From Vibrio aestuarianus (GTDB lineage: Bacteria; Pseudomonadota; Gammaproteobacteria; Enterobacterales; Vibrionaceae), in assembly GCF_012395185.1 (NCBI RefSeq), contig NZ_JAAZTU010000012.1, positions 1 to 64,000 of the forward strand: a stretch of 64,000 bases of DNA, given 5' to 3'. The notes beneath the pieces were generated by a model. The model searched no databases and was not told where the DNA came from. It was given only the letters and a program-made list of their open reading frames with translations. Positions 54,525 to 63,628 of this stretch are shown piece after piece. The position numbers were made by a program, and so were the translations under genes. The number at the start of each line of letters is the position of its first letter. Position 1 is the stretch's first letter.

Positions 54525-55528
54525 GTTACGCATGGAAGACGTTAATCACCACTAGCATCATCGCTTCAACAGCACTATCAAGCAGCGTGTGGGCTGAAAA
54601 ATTGCCAGGAGAAGGCATCAGTGTTCAACCAGTACAATCAACCGTTGCCGAAGAGACGTTTCAGACTCTAATTGTCAACAAAGCAATGGAAGCTTTAGGC
54701 TATGACGTCAAAGAGACCAAAGAGGTCGATTATAACGTTGCTTACACTTCAATTGCGGAAGGTGATGCAACCTATCTAACCGTAGGTTGGTTCCCACTTC
54801 ATGCTGAAAAATATTTAATGTCCGGCGGCGATGCAAAATTCTACCGCAAAGGTCAATATATTTCAGGCGCTGCGCAAGGATATTTGATAGATAAAAAAAC
54901 CGCTGAACAGTATGGCATCACCAATATTGCGCAATTGAAAGATCCCAAAATAGCTAAACTCTTTGATGCCAACGATGATGGCAAAGCCGATTTAACTGGC
55001 TGTAACCCTGGTTGGGGTTGTGAATTAGTGATTGAAGAGCAACTGACTGCATTCGGTCTACGTCCTACGGTCACTCATAACCAAGGAAATTACGCCGCCA
55101 TTATAGCCGATACTATTTCACGCTATAAAAAAGGCGATCCCATTCTTTACTACACATGGACACCTTATTGGGTCAGTGGTGTTTTAGTTCCGGGTAAAGA
55201 CGTGGTATGGCTTGAAGTACCGTTTTCTGCTCTACCCGGTGAACGTAAAAATATTGATACCACGCTAGCAAACGGTAAAAACTTTGGCTTCGAAATGAAC
55301 AGCATGCGCATTGTGGCCAACAAAAAGTTTGCTCAACAAAACCCTGCTGCTGCCAAACTTTTTGAAATCATAAAGTTAGATATCAATGACGTCAGCGCTC
55401 AAAATATGATCATGAGTAAAGGGAAAAACTCAGCCAAAGATATTGAATCCCATGCCAATGGTTGGATTAAAGCACATCAACAGTTGTTTGATTCCTGGAT
55501 TAATGCGGCTAAACAAGCGGCCAAATAG
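54521..55528 (+). CDS. proX: Glycine betaine-binding periplasmic protein
   Basis: The product has 335 residues from ATG 54521, which overlaps the proW stop as ATGA and has AGGAG upstream. Signal peptide ends SSVWA (about 25). ProX features: [29 protein letters not shown] (aromatic cage region), [13 protein letters not shown] and [20 protein letters not shown] (partly). Cys pair present in CNPGWGC. It delivers betaine/proline betaine to ProVW. Confidence 0.95.
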   Translation: MSYAWKTLITTSIIASTALSSSVWAEKLPGEGISVQPVQSTVAEETFQTLIVNKAMEALGYDVKETKEVDYNVAYTSIAEGDATYLTVGWFPLHAEKYLMSGGDAKFYRKGQYISGAAQGYLIDKKTAEQYGITNIAQLKDPKIAKLFDANDDGKADLTGCNPGWGCELVIEEQLTAFGLRPTVTHNQGNYAAIIADTISRYKKGDPILYYTWTPYWVSGVLVPGKDVVWLEVPFSALPGERKNIDTTLANGKNFGFEMNSMRIVANKKFAQQNPAAAKLFEIIKLDINDVSAQNMIMSKGKNSAKDIESHANGWIKAHQQLFDSWINAAKQAAK

Positions 55529-55537
55529 TCGAATGGT

Positions 55538-55561
55538 GGCTGCTCATAACCTTGAGCAGCC
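55538..55561 (+). terminator. Hairpin between proX and the MarR gene
   Basis: GGCTGCTCA and TGAGCAGCC form a 9-bp perfect stem with a 6-nt loop, 10 bp after the proX stop. T residues follow only loosely (CAACTCATTTT). It may limit read-through into the regulator gene. Confidence 0.6.
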
Positions 55562-55585
55562 CAACTCATTTTCACGGAGGAAAGT

Positions 55586-56062
55586 GTGAATATTCATGAA
55601 GAAGTACTCATCGCCATACGCCAGATTATTCGAGCAACCGATCTCCACTCAAAAAAAATCAATAAAGATTTCGGACTAACCAGTCCGCAACTATTATTAA
55701 TGAGAGAAATTAAAAGTTCCGAGAACGTGACCATCAGGCAATTGTCCAATAACACCAACATGAGCCAAGCAACCGCAACCAGTATTCTTGACCGACTGGA
55801 AAAACGCGGCTTAATTACACGTCAGCGAGACCAACAAGATAAACGTAAAGTGCATGCGCTACTGACAACAGAAGGTAACCAACTGCTGCTAAATGCACCT
55901 ACCCTGCTACAAGACAATTTCATCGACCAATTTCAAGCCTTAAGTTCTTGGGAACAAACGCTGATTCTGTCATCTTTGCAGCGTATCTCAAGCATGATGA
56001 AAAACCCAGAAATTGAAACATCAGCGTTGCTTCCCATCTTAGAAGCTAACGATCCGCTTTAG
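55586..56062 (+). CDS. MarR-family regulator (CosR/EctR-like)
   Basis: The product has 158 residues from GTG 55586 with a strong GGAGG site. Winged helix about 30-100: LTSPQLLLMREI, TIRQLSNNTNMSQATATSIL, RLEKRGLITRQRDQQDKRKVHALLT (partly). The N-terminus (EEVLIAIRQIIRATDLHSKK) is that of the EctR/CosR subgroup, which represses compatible-solute genes at low salinity. Its place after proX, and the nearby ectoine operon, support control of osmoprotectant uptake and synthesis. Confidence 0.87.
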   Translation: MNIHEEVLIAIRQIIRATDLHSKKINKDFGLTSPQLLLMREIKSSENVTIRQLSNNTNMSQATATSILDRLEKRGLITRQRDQQDKRKVHALLTTEGNQLLLNAPTLLQDNFIDQFQALSSWEQTLILSSLQRISSMMKNPEIETSALLPILEANDPL

Positions 56063-56112
56063 CCTTAATTAATTATAAAAACAAAGCGTTGTCGACTTTT
56101 TTCGCAACACCG

Positions 56113-56142
56113 CTCTAATTAAACAACTTTCCATAATTAGAG
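56113..56142. promoter_or_regulatory. Inverted repeat upstream of the MscS-like gene
   Basis: CTCTAATTA and TAATTAGAG are perfect complements separated by 12 bp, in the 137-bp gap between the MarR and MscS-like genes. It could be an operator or a weak hairpin. Confidence 0.35.
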
Positions 56143-56199
56143 GTTGTAATTCATTGAATTTCAGCTATTTTTGAAGCAAATTTCAAAGCATAACTAACC

Positions 56200-56766
56200 A
56201 TGGATTACTTAAACTTATTTCAACTGCATTACCAATGGTTCATCACCGCTATCGTGCTAATCTGTTACCCAACACTTGCCAAATATTGTTTGCGATTTTT
56301 TGAAAACATGGTGATCGGTAAAGCGGATATTCATCGTTTAAAACGAGCTCGTTGGTTGGTTAAATCGATGCTGTTTACACTACTGATGCTTACTATTTTA
56401 ATGATGTGGGGAGTTGAACTACGAGGTCTGCTTGTCGTAGGTTCATCCTTATTTGCTTTACTCGGAGTCGGTCTATTTGCGGCTTGGTCTTTGCTCAGTA
56501 ATGTGACCTCTTTCCTCATCTTATTTGTACAAAATAACTGCCGAATTGGCCTGTGGGTACGAGTGGTCGACGGAGCAAATATGATTGAAGGCAAAATTGT
56601 CGATATGAATTTACTGAATGTGGTTTTAGAGAATATCGATGGCAATAAGATACTCTACCCCAATAATTTATTTATCATTCGTCCTGTCATTGTTCTGAAT
56701 ACGGCCCCCGAAAAAGCCGTGAAGAAAAAAGAGAAACGACAACTTCCAACTGGAGTAACGCGTTGA
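56200..56766 (+). CDS. Minimal MscS-family mechanosensitive channel
   Basis: The product has 188 residues, well under the about 286 of E. coli MscS. TM helices lie at about 12-32, 50-72 and 78-108; the last (SLFALLGVGLFAAWSLLSN) matches the pore helix TM3. A short beta domain follows (GLWVRVVDGANMIEGKIVDMNL, partly, and NKILYPNNLFI), but the C-terminal alpha/beta cage domain is absent; a basic tail (VKKKEKRQ) ends it. Its stop overlaps the mgtE start. It may gate osmotic efflux or serve MgtE. Confidence 0.82.
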   Translation: MDYLNLFQLHYQWFITAIVLICYPTLAKYCLRFFENMVIGKADIHRLKRARWLVKSMLFTLLMLTILMMWGVELRGLLVVGSSLFALLGVGLFAAWSLLSNVTSFLILFVQNNCRIGLWVRVVDGANMIEGKIVDMNLLNVVLENIDGNKILYPNNLFIIRPVIVLNTAPEKAVKKKEKRQLPTGVTR

Positions 56767-58109
56767 ACGAATACCAAGATTTATCATTTCAGATTGAAGC
56801 CATTTCAAAAGCGGATGACGAACAACAGATCGACTTGCTTGGCGAGTATGTTGAAAACGGCCTTGATGAAGGTTCAATAGCGATCATTTTAGAAGCGTTT
56901 CCTGTTGAGCAACGTGTCCGGTTATGGCGCAGCCTTCCGCTAGAAATGCACATTGATGTATTAACGGAAATGCGTGCTGATGTACGTTTCTCAATTATTG
57001 ATGCGTTATCTGAAGTCGAACTCAAACTGACGTTAGCCAAACTCGATAACTTATCCCTCATCGAATGGGCAGACTCTTTGCCTGACGAGATTATCAGTGA
57101 AGCACTTCGATTAATTAGCCGCGATGAACTGGAACTGTACGACCAAGCAAGCGCCTATGAGGATGATGAAATCGGTCACTGGGCAGACCGTAAGGTCTAC
57201 ACTTTACCTTTCAGTATCAGCGTAGATAAAGCAAAAATACTACTCGAAAAATACCACAATGATTCTCCTCAGCACATTTATTTGATTAACAAAGCCAAAA
57301 AATTCCGCGGCATTGTTACCTACACCGATATTTTACTGGCCGATGGAAAAACGTTACTCAAAAACTTAAAGCAAGAGGAAATATTTACCCTTAATGCCCA
57401 TCAATCCTTATCTGAAGCCGTCGAAGCTTTAGAGCACGCTCAGTTGCCAACGGTTGCTGTGATTGATGAAACGGATACTTTAGTTGGCGAAATTGACTGG
57501 CAATTTGCTCTCAGTACTCAACGAGAAATTTATGAAGCGCGCTTAATGGCGGGCACGGGTATGGACGAAGGCGATGACCTATTCGCCCCCATAATAAAAA
57601 GTTCGAAAAAGCGCGGCCTTTGGTTAGGTATCAACTTATTAACGGCAATTCTGGCTTCAATCACCATCGGTTTATTTGAGGATGTGATTTCGCAAGTCGT
57701 GGCCTTAGCGGTACTTATGCCAATCGTTGCTTCCATGGGTGGCATTGCGGGCAGTCAAACCTTAACCTTAATGGTTCGCGCCATGGCATTAAACCAAATT
57801 ACGCCGGGTAACCGTTTCGCTCTACTCAAAAACGAAATTGGTATTGGTTCTATTAATGGATTGCTATGGGCATTAATCATCGGCGCGTTAGCTGGCCTGT
57901 GGTTTCAATCCACCATGATCGGCGCAACCATTTCCCTCGCTATCGTTGTGAACATTATAACAGCGGCAATGTTTGGTGTTTTAATCCCGATTACTTTAGA
58001 TAAATTCAAACTGGACCCAGCGCTTGCAGGATCTGTAATTTTGACTACGGTAACAGACGTCGTCGGCTTTTTCGCTTTTTTAGGCACTGCTAGTTTAGTG
58101 ATGTTGTAG
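56763..58109 (+). CDS. mgtE: Magnesium transporter MgtE
   Basis: The product has 448 residues from TTG 56763, overlapping the previous stop (TTGA), with GGAG upstream. Cytosolic MgtE-N superhelical domain (about 1-130), a CBS pair (about 135-250: LPFSISVDKAKILLEKYH, partly; LPTVAVIDETDTLVGEIDW), then five TM helices (about 285-448) with PIVASMGGIAGSQTLTLMVRA and TTVTDVVGFFAFLG, the pore signatures. Acidic N/CBS residues act as the Mg2+ sensor in the family. No Mg2+ riboswitch is visible because it is translated from the channel gene's message. Confidence 0.95.
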   Translation: MNEYQDLSFQIEAISKADDEQQIDLLGEYVENGLDEGSIAIILEAFPVEQRVRLWRSLPLEMHIDVLTEMRADVRFSIIDALSEVELKLTLAKLDNLSLIEWADSLPDEIISEALRLISRDELELYDQASAYEDDEIGHWADRKVYTLPFSISVDKAKILLEKYHNDSPQHIYLINKAKKFRGIVTYTDILLADGKTLLKNLKQEEIFTLNAHQSLSEAVEALEHAQLPTVAVIDETDTLVGEIDWQFALSTQREIYEARLMAGTGMDEGDDLFAPIIKSSKKRGLWLGINLLTAILASITIGLFEDVISQVVALAVLMPIVASMGGIAGSQTLTLMVRAMALNQITPGNRFALLKNEIGIGSINGLLWALIIGALAGLWFQSTMIGATISLAIVVNIITAAMFGVLIPITLDKFKLDPALAGSVILTTVTDVVGFFAFLGTASLVML

Positions 58110-58127
58110 ATAAAAAACAGGTTGTTC

Positions 58128-58255
58128 TATACCCAAACCATTTGAAGTTGCAGGTAGGCGGCAAGTAAGTTCATCCCCATGAGCATAGATAAACTATGTG
58201 ATTGGGGTGAGCGAATGTAGCCAACACCGCTGCAGCTTCAAGTAGGAAGGGTATA
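58128..58255. repeat. ERIC-type intergenic repeat (full, 128 bp)
   Basis: It has TATACCC...GGGTATA ends and the core TGATTGGGGTGAGCG. It is largely identical to the reverse complement of 15523-15650. It lies between the convergent mgtE and aspartokinase genes, and its long hairpin could end either transcript. Confidence 0.88.
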
Positions 58256-58300
58256 ATGAACAGCCTGCTTTTATTCAAACAAATGAGTTGATACTTAAGC

Positions 58301-59731
58301 TTAAGCTGCCGCTTTATTTTCTGACGATACTGCTTCTACTTTATTAACAATCAACATCTGATGCAGCGCACAAATTGCACTGTTGTAATCTTGATCTTCT
58401 ACTACAAATTGCGCATTAACGTTACGCATCGAAGAGTGCGCGGCAATAGGATTAACATCCGCTTTGGTTAGAGCTTGCATACCTTGGCTTAATGCAGCAT
58501 TGGCATTAATAGAAGCACCAATGGCAGAAATCAGTGCCACCATTTTTCCTGATACCGATGCATTTGGGTAACTCTTTTCTACCTTGTATAACACGTGATT
58601 CAAATTTTCACTATTACCGCTCAGATAGTAGGTCATCGAATTGGCATTCATCTCTTTCCCAACTAAATACACCTTAGCATCTGCAATAACTTCCATTAAT
58701 TCATAGCTCGCATTGTCAATCTTTCCAACCATACTCTGATCAAAGATGTGTAAAGCGAATACTTTATTGCGACCTGCAATAATTTCTACTTTATTGTCGA
58801 CGGGTTGGTGAGCATTGGTAATTAAAGTCCCTTCATGTTCAGGTTCGAAGGTATTCTTGATGCGCAACTCAATACCTTTTTTACGCAAACCCGCAGCCGC
58901 ATTCGGATGAATGGCTTCCATGCCAAGGTTAGCCAGTTGGTCTGCAACATCAAAGTTAGTCAGTCCCATCGGGCTCACTTTTTCAGGACCGACAACACGG
59001 GGATCAGCAGAACTCAAGTGGTATTCTTTATGAATGATCGCTTGGGTTGCTTCAGTCAGTGCTGCAATACGGCTAAATGTCATTTCACTGTAGCCACGAT
59101 CATAGGTTTTCATTAGTCCTTCATCGCAATACGCATAACCAGTCACAATTGGCAGTTCGGTGCTCACATCAATGTCCGAAAAAGCCATAAGAATCACTTC
59201 ATCCAAAGTTCCCGCTTGTCCACTATTCCAACCTGACAGGTCTACAAATCGGGCATTTACCCCAAGAGTTTTTAGCTTCAGACTCGTATTGTAAGCACTG
59301 TGTGCTTCTCCTATCGAAGATAAAAATTCTCGTATTTGCGGTAAATAATGACGCAGAGAAAACTGCCCGTACTGACATGTTTCCAAAATATTAGTGATAC
59401 AATTTACAGCTTCTGCAATGCGCGATCGAATGAACTTATCAGCGCGAATACGGCTAATCGGATCAGCAAACAGATTGTCGTTGATCAGTAACATTCGTTG
59501 CTCAAGTTGATGTATGGCATCTTTCCATTGCGCATCATGCTTAGCGATCATTTGATAAATTCCCGGTTTACCCGTTCGCTTACACTCTAATAATGCATCG
59601 GTGATGGTGGCATATGCCGACACCACAAACACTCGCTGATAGGGGTCATTAGGTCGTAATAAAATATTGTCCAGAACAGCGTCAAACGCGCTCATCGAAG
59701 TTCCACCGATTTTCTCTACGGTGTAAGACAT
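58301..59731 (-). CDS. ask: Aspartate kinase of the ectoine cluster
   Basis: The product has 476 residues from ATG 59731 (GGAGATCT upstream); in-frame sequence farther upstream is not needed. N-terminal kinase: VEKIGGTSMSAFDAV (family KxGGTS), FVVSAYATITD, GYSEMTFSRIAALTEA. The C-terminal ACT region lies near 340-460. It matches the dedicated Ask_ect aspartokinases that feed aspartyl phosphate to ectoine synthesis. Last gene of ectABC-ask, 82 bp after ectC. Confidence 0.9.
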   Translation of the reverse strand: MSYTVEKIGGTSMSAFDAVLDNILLRPNDPYQRVFVVSAYATITDALLECKRTGKPGIYQMIAKHDAQWKDAIHQLEQRMLLINDNLFADPISRIRADKFIRSRIAEAVNCITNILETCQYGQFSLRHYLPQIREFLSSIGEAHSAYNTSLKLKTLGVNARFVDLSGWNSGQAGTLDEVILMAFSDIDVSTELPIVTGYAYCDEGLMKTYDRGYSEMTFSRIAALTEATQAIIHKEYHLSSADPRVVGPEKVSPMGLTNFDVADQLANLGMEAIHPNAAAGLRKKGIELRIKNTFEPEHEGTLITNAHQPVDNKVEIIAGRNKVFALHIFDQSMVGKIDNASYELMEVIADAKVYLVGKEMNANSMTYYLSGNSENLNHVLYKVEKSYPNASVSGKMVALISAIGASINANAALSQGMQALTKADVNPIAAHSSMRNVNAQFVVEDQDYNSAICALHQMLIVNKVEAVSSENKAAA

Positions 59732-59813
59732 GAGATCTCCTTTGGTTATTAAATACACTTTATAAATCAATAATTCATGAAATAGATTGACGACGAATTG
59801 TGTTCAGAAAACC

Positions 59814-60200
59814 CTATTCTACGATGGGGTACACACCATTTTCGTCATGAACTTCAGCACCTGTAATCGGTGGGTTGAAAACACAAGCCATGACCATGTT
59901 TTCGTCTTTATAAGCCCTTAAATAGTGCTCATCGTGTTTATCTAAAATATACAAAGTCCCAGGCTGAATCGGATACGTTTCACCATCAACGACTTCGATT
60001 TCACCCTCACCAGATATACAAAACACAGATTCCAAATGGTTTCGGTAATGAATGTGGGTTTCGCTATCTTTAAAGATGGTAGTGATATGGAATGAGAATC
60101 CCATATTGTCATCTTTCAAAAGCATGCGAACGCTTTCCCACGTCGGTGCAACAACACGGCGTTCACTTTGGCGGCATTCATCTAATGTTCTTACAATCAT
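59814..60200 (-). CDS. ectC: L-ectoine synthase
   Basis: This 128-residue cupin closes N-gamma-acetyl-diaminobutyrate to ectoine. Motifs: [21 protein letters not shown] (start, partly), [41 protein letters not shown] (partly) and [20 protein letters not shown]. Full length. It follows ectB by 9 bp. Confidence 0.96.
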   Translation of the reverse strand: MIVRTLDECRQSERRVVAPTWESVRMLLKDDNMGFSFHITTIFKDSETHIHYRNHLESVFCISGEGEIEVVDGETYPIQPGTLYILDKHDEHYLRAYKDENMVMACVFNPPITGAEVHDENGVYPIVE

Positions 60201-60209
60201 CGTTTATCC

Positions 60210-61475
60210 TTATGATGCTTTTTTAATCAATTGAGCGGCAATATCTTCTACCGCTTGTTCAAAAATATCCAAACCCTGCTCTAATTCAGCTTCACTAATG
60301 GTCAGTGGACAGAAGAATTTAATCACTTCATCTTCCGGTCCTGCGGTTTCAATCACTAGGCCAAGTTCAAAACAACGCGCGGTAATTTTGCTTGCGAGTT
60401 CACCACTACAACATTCAATTCCTTGCATTAACCCTCGGCCTTTTTGGCGGTTAAATAGCGTTGGCTCTCGGCGTAACGTCATTTGAATACATCGAGTAAC
60501 CTGCAGCGCTCGCTGCTGGATATGATTTGAAAGATCATCGTTTGACCAGTAAACCTCTAACGCTTTCGCTGCGGTGACAAAAGCATGGTTATTACCTCGA
60601 AAAGTACCGTTATGCTCTCCTGGTTTCCATTCATCTAATTCAGGACTAAATAAGACGATAGCCATCGGTAATCCATAACCACCAATCGACTTTGATAGCG
60701 TAACAATATCGGGTTTGATACCTGAAGGTTCAAAGCTAAAGAAAGTCCCTGTTCGACCACAACCCGCTTGAATATCGTCAACGATCAGTAAGATATCGTA
60801 TTGTTTACAGATCTGGCTTAAACGTTGTAACCACTGGTCTGATGCGACATTAAGTCCACCTTCACCCTGCACAACTTCCAACAAAACTGCTGCTGGTTTA
60901 TCAAGACCAGAAGAGTTATCGCCCAGCATGCATTCAAACAGTGTTAGACCATCGATATCGGCATAGCCATCGTAAGGAATACGAGTTATTCCTCCTAGAC
61001 TGATACCAGCGCCACCTCGATGATGCTGGTTACCTGTAGCAGCAAGTGCTCCGTATGAGCAACCATGGAATCCATTAGTGAACGCCACCACATTGGTTCT
61101 TTTCGTTACCTTACGTGCGAGTTTCAATGCCGCTTCAACTGCATTAGTACCCGTTGGCCCTGTAAACTGGACTTTGTAATTTAAATCTCTTGGCATCAAA
61201 ATACGGGCTTGTAGCGCCTTCAGAAAATCGGCTTTCGCTGATGAGTGCATGTCTAGACCGTGGGTAATACCATCTTTATCAATGTAATCTAATAACGCCT
61301 GTTTTAAGATCGCATTATTATGTCCATAGTTCAGTGAACCCGCTCCAGCTAAGAAATCTAGGTATTGTTCTCCCTCTTCGGTGTATAACCAACTGCCTTT
61401 CGCGGTAGAGAAAACCACAGGAAAGTGGTTAGCATAAGATTGAACGTTTGATTCTTTCTTTTTAAAAATATCCAT
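60210..61475 (-). CDS. ectB: Diaminobutyrate-2-oxoglutarate transaminase
   Basis: This 421-residue class III aminotransferase makes L-2,4-diaminobutyrate from aspartate semialdehyde. Motifs: NYGHNN, THGLDMHSSAK, VQFTGPTGTNAVEAALKLAR, IVDDIQAGCGRTG (PLP Asp) and TLSKSIGGYGLP (PLP Lys). Starts 11 bp after the ectA stop. Second step enzyme of the ectoine operon. Confidence 0.96.
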   Translation of the reverse strand: MDIFKKKESNVQSYANHFPVVFSTAKGSWLYTEEGEQYLDFLAGAGSLNYGHNNAILKQALLDYIDKDGITHGLDMHSSAKADFLKALQARILMPRDLNYKVQFTGPTGTNAVEAALKLARKVTKRTNVVAFTNGFHGCSYGALAATGNQHHRGGAGISLGGITRIPYDGYADIDGLTLFECMLGDNSSGLDKPAAVLLEVVQGEGGLNVASDQWLQRLSQICKQYDILLIVDDIQAGCGRTGTFFSFEPSGIKPDIVTLSKSIGGYGLPMAIVLFSPELDEWKPGEHNGTFRGNNHAFVTAAKALEVYWSNDDLSNHIQQRALQVTRCIQMTLRREPTLFNRQKGRGLMQGIECCSGELASKITARCFELGLVIETAGPEDEVIKFFCPLTISEAELEQGLDIFEQAVEDIAAQLIKKAS

Positions 61476-61486
61476 AACGTTTGAAA

Positions 61487-62041
61487 TTATCCTTCGTTTT
61501 TAGAGTGTTGTTTTAGCGGAATTCGGTAAAGGTATTCAGTCGCATGTTGGCCATTAAAGTGTCGAGTCTGGTCGAGGAATGTTGAAACTTCACCATGCTG
61601 ACCATGCGCTTTATCAAGCTTCTTAAATAAACTCCATGATCCCTGATTATCTCGTGTGATTGTCGTCTCCAATGTGCTCACATCCTGCAGCGCATCCCTC
61701 TCTAAGAGTTCATTGAGCATTTGAAAGGCAAGGCCAAGGCCACGTGCATCTGGGTGTACCGCAACTTGCCAAACAAACAGTTCATGTAAGTTATCGGGTT
61801 TTAAATACGCAGAAATAAAACCGACCACTTCACCATCTCGTTCAGCAACAATGCATGTATCTTGAAAATGAATCGCCTGTAAAAAATTGCAATAGGCCGA
61901 GTTTTCATCGAGTGGAGGAGACAGCGCAACCAAATCATGAACTTTTTGTCCATCAGCTTGGTTTGGTGTACGGAATGTCCATCTATCATCCTTCATGTGC
62001 ATAATTTCAGGGTATGCGACCCAAGGTGCTGCTGTAATCAT
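61487..62041 (-). CDS. ectA: L-2,4-diaminobutyrate acetyltransferase
   Basis: The product has 184 residues. ATG 62041 is chosen (GGCGAG upstream; MITAAPWV matches homologues), although an in-frame ATG at 62053 exists. GNAT fold: FRTPNQADGQKVHDLV, QVAVHPDARGLGLAFQML (acetyl-CoA loop RGLGLA) and TTITRDNQGSWSLFKKL. It acetylates the gamma-amino group of diaminobutyrate. First gene of ectABC-ask. Confidence 0.94.
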   Translation of the reverse strand: MITAAPWVAYPEIMHMKDDRWTFRTPNQADGQKVHDLVALSPPLDENSAYCNFLQAIHFQDTCIVAERDGEVVGFISAYLKPDNLHELFVWQVAVHPDARGLGLAFQMLNELLERDALQDVSTLETTITRDNQGSWSLFKKLDKAHGQHGEVSTFLDQTRHFNGQHATEYLYRIPLKQHSKNEG

Positions 62042-62478
62042 TGCTCGCCACATAAATAGTTAGAACTCTAATGAATTTTCTTTATACCTTAACAACACTA
62101 ACGATAAATTCAACTATAAAATTCATAAAAATGACCAAAGAAAAAATAACTTACTGTTTTAAAATAAGTTAAATAACATGACGAACAAAAATGACAGAAC
62201 GAATTTATTTAGATGTGTAAATATATTTCAATTAAAAGGAATACTATGAAGTGAGAGTATTCGGATTTCTCTCCATTTCTCAGGCAGAGACCATCACTAG
62301 CGGAGAAAAATCGATTCAATAAGGTGGTAGCGGATAAGGGAGTGATCAGAAATAGCGTAGAGAAATGATTGAGTATTTAAACAAATTAGAATGAACTCAT
62401 TTGCCGCATCCCTGCAGCTTCAAGTGGTTTGGGTATATGGGGCGAGTATTAACAAATGATAAGAAAAGTATTAAACAA
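62042..62478. promoter_or_regulatory. Upstream region of the ectoine operon
   Basis: This gap of about 430 bp is very AT-rich near ectA and should hold the salt-controlled ectA promoter, but I could not fix its -35/-10. No convincing copy of the proV inverted repeat was found. The distal part contains a partial ERIC element (62391-62437). Confidence 0.5.
62391..62437. repeat. Partial ERIC-type repeat (right end)
   Basis: It matches about 47 bp of the right end of the copy at 15523-15650 (ATGAACTCA, TTGCCGC, CTGCAGCTTCAAG, TTTGGGTATA). The left portion is missing. Confidence 0.75.
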
Positions 62479-62970
62479 CTAGAAAGGAACTTCAATTTGC
62501 ATCATTACGTCGAGATCGTAATCTTCATGCCAGCGATAATCAATACGCATGCGAGGCTCGCCAATTTTCTTTTCACCAAACCCAAAGCTTATTTGAATAC
62601 CATGGCTCATTAGCCATTCTTCGGTAGACATTTTACTCTTTTCTTCATGCAGCTCTTGAGGCATCCACACCCCAAAACCGATGTAGCTTGTCGCTAACTT
62701 TTGAGTGAAAATTGGATCATCGTCAGTTTTTAAAACCCAGTCAGACCAATATAAAGAATTTGTGGATTTATTATCATCCGTCAAACCGAGAGCCGAGAGT
62801 TGAGCCGAGCCATAGTCGATACCGTCCAGCATCGAAAAACAGATACCCGATGCTTGAAACATTACAGAACTGCTGGTGCCTTCTTCTAAAAATGAGTTTG
62901 AATAGAGATCGCACGCTTTCGTTACTGACGAAAACAAGATCAATACTAAAACGGCAACATTTAATTTCAT
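62479..62970 (-). CDS. Secreted hypothetical protein
   Basis: The product has 163 residues from ATG 62970; a start 9 bp upstream is also possible. A signal peptide ends SSVTKA before CDLYSNS. The mature part ends with a beta-rich Tyr/Trp sequence (RMRIDYRWHEDYDLDVMMQIEVPF, partly), recalling a small beta protein such as an outer-membrane or lipid-binding barrel, but it is only about 145 residues. Two or three Cys residues. No family recognised. Confidence 0.6.
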   Translation of the reverse strand: MKLNVAVLVLILFSSVTKACDLYSNSFLEEGTSSSVMFQASGICFSMLDGIDYGSAQLSALGLTDDNKSTNSLYWSDWVLKTDDDPIFTQKLATSYIGFGVWMPQELHEEKSKMSTEEWLMSHGIQISFGFGEKKIGEPRMRIDYRWHEDYDLDVMMQIEVPF

Positions 62971-63010
62971 TAACAACAACTACTCCGACCACTTTGAGGT
63001 TGTGGATTTT

Positions 63011-63523
63011 CTAGTATAGGCGCCTTTGTTGCAAGATCATTTCCACAGACTTGGTTGTCAAACCACTAATATCAGAATTCTCTGACAGACAATGTCGAAT
63101 ATCCGTACTTCTTATTGCCACTTTTTCAGGGCACGCCATCACCGACCAACGCTGTAAAATTTCCCGAGCCTTATAAAATTTGTCAAAATTAAACAGATTA
63201 TCAGGGCCAATAACAAAAGTAATGTCAGCGTCAGGAAATTGTTTTTGCAGTAATGACAAAACCGCATAAGTCGTCACACTTTCACCAGGTTGCTGTAAAT
63301 GCTCTTCAACTGTCGATCTTTTTACATTACTTAATGCTAAATCACTAATAAAAGCATCAATAAGTTCACAGCGGGTCTCATAATCTAGCATTGATTTACC
63401 CCAAGCGTGTGAAATGCTCGGCACCAGAAGCACCAAGTCAAAATGGCTTAAAGAATCAATCACACTTTTATGACCTAAGCTCGGCGGGTTAAAAGCACTT
63501 CCAAAGACAGCGATTTTTGTCAT
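63011..63523 (-). CDS. NadD-like nicotinate-nucleotide adenylyltransferase
   Basis: The product has 170 residues, shorter than E. coli NadD (213). Nucleotidyltransferase fold: AVFGSAFNPPSLGHKSVID, with SLGH in place of the usual TxGH, VIGPDNLFNFDKF and the C-terminal RSTDIRHCL in place of ISSTxIR. It lies 105 bp from and divergent to nadE, fitting NAD synthesis. It may be a second, diverged NadD rather than the housekeeping copy. Confidence 0.72.
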   Translation of the reverse strand: MTKIAVFGSAFNPPSLGHKSVIDSLSHFDLVLLVPSISHAWGKSMLDYETRCELIDAFISDLALSNVKRSTVEEHLQQPGESVTTYAVLSLLQKQFPDADITFVIGPDNLFNFDKFYKAREILQRWSVMACPEKVAIRSTDIRHCLSENSDISGLTTKSVEMILQQRRLY

Positions 63524-63628
63524 AGCAATCCTTATTCAACGTTGAAAACTACTTTCTCGGTTTTCTAATTTCGTGATTTAGGTATGATACACGAAAGATT
63601 TATTTTGCTTGCAGGAAAAGGAACTCTA

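Noticed and set aside
58128..58255. Riboswitch or ncRNA downstream of mgtE
   Set aside because: The structured sequence is an ERIC-type repeat also found at 15523-15650.
62401..62613. 70-residue frame beginning in the partial ERIC repeat
   Set aside because: Its first part is repeat DNA and the rest lies antisense to the secreted hypothetical gene.
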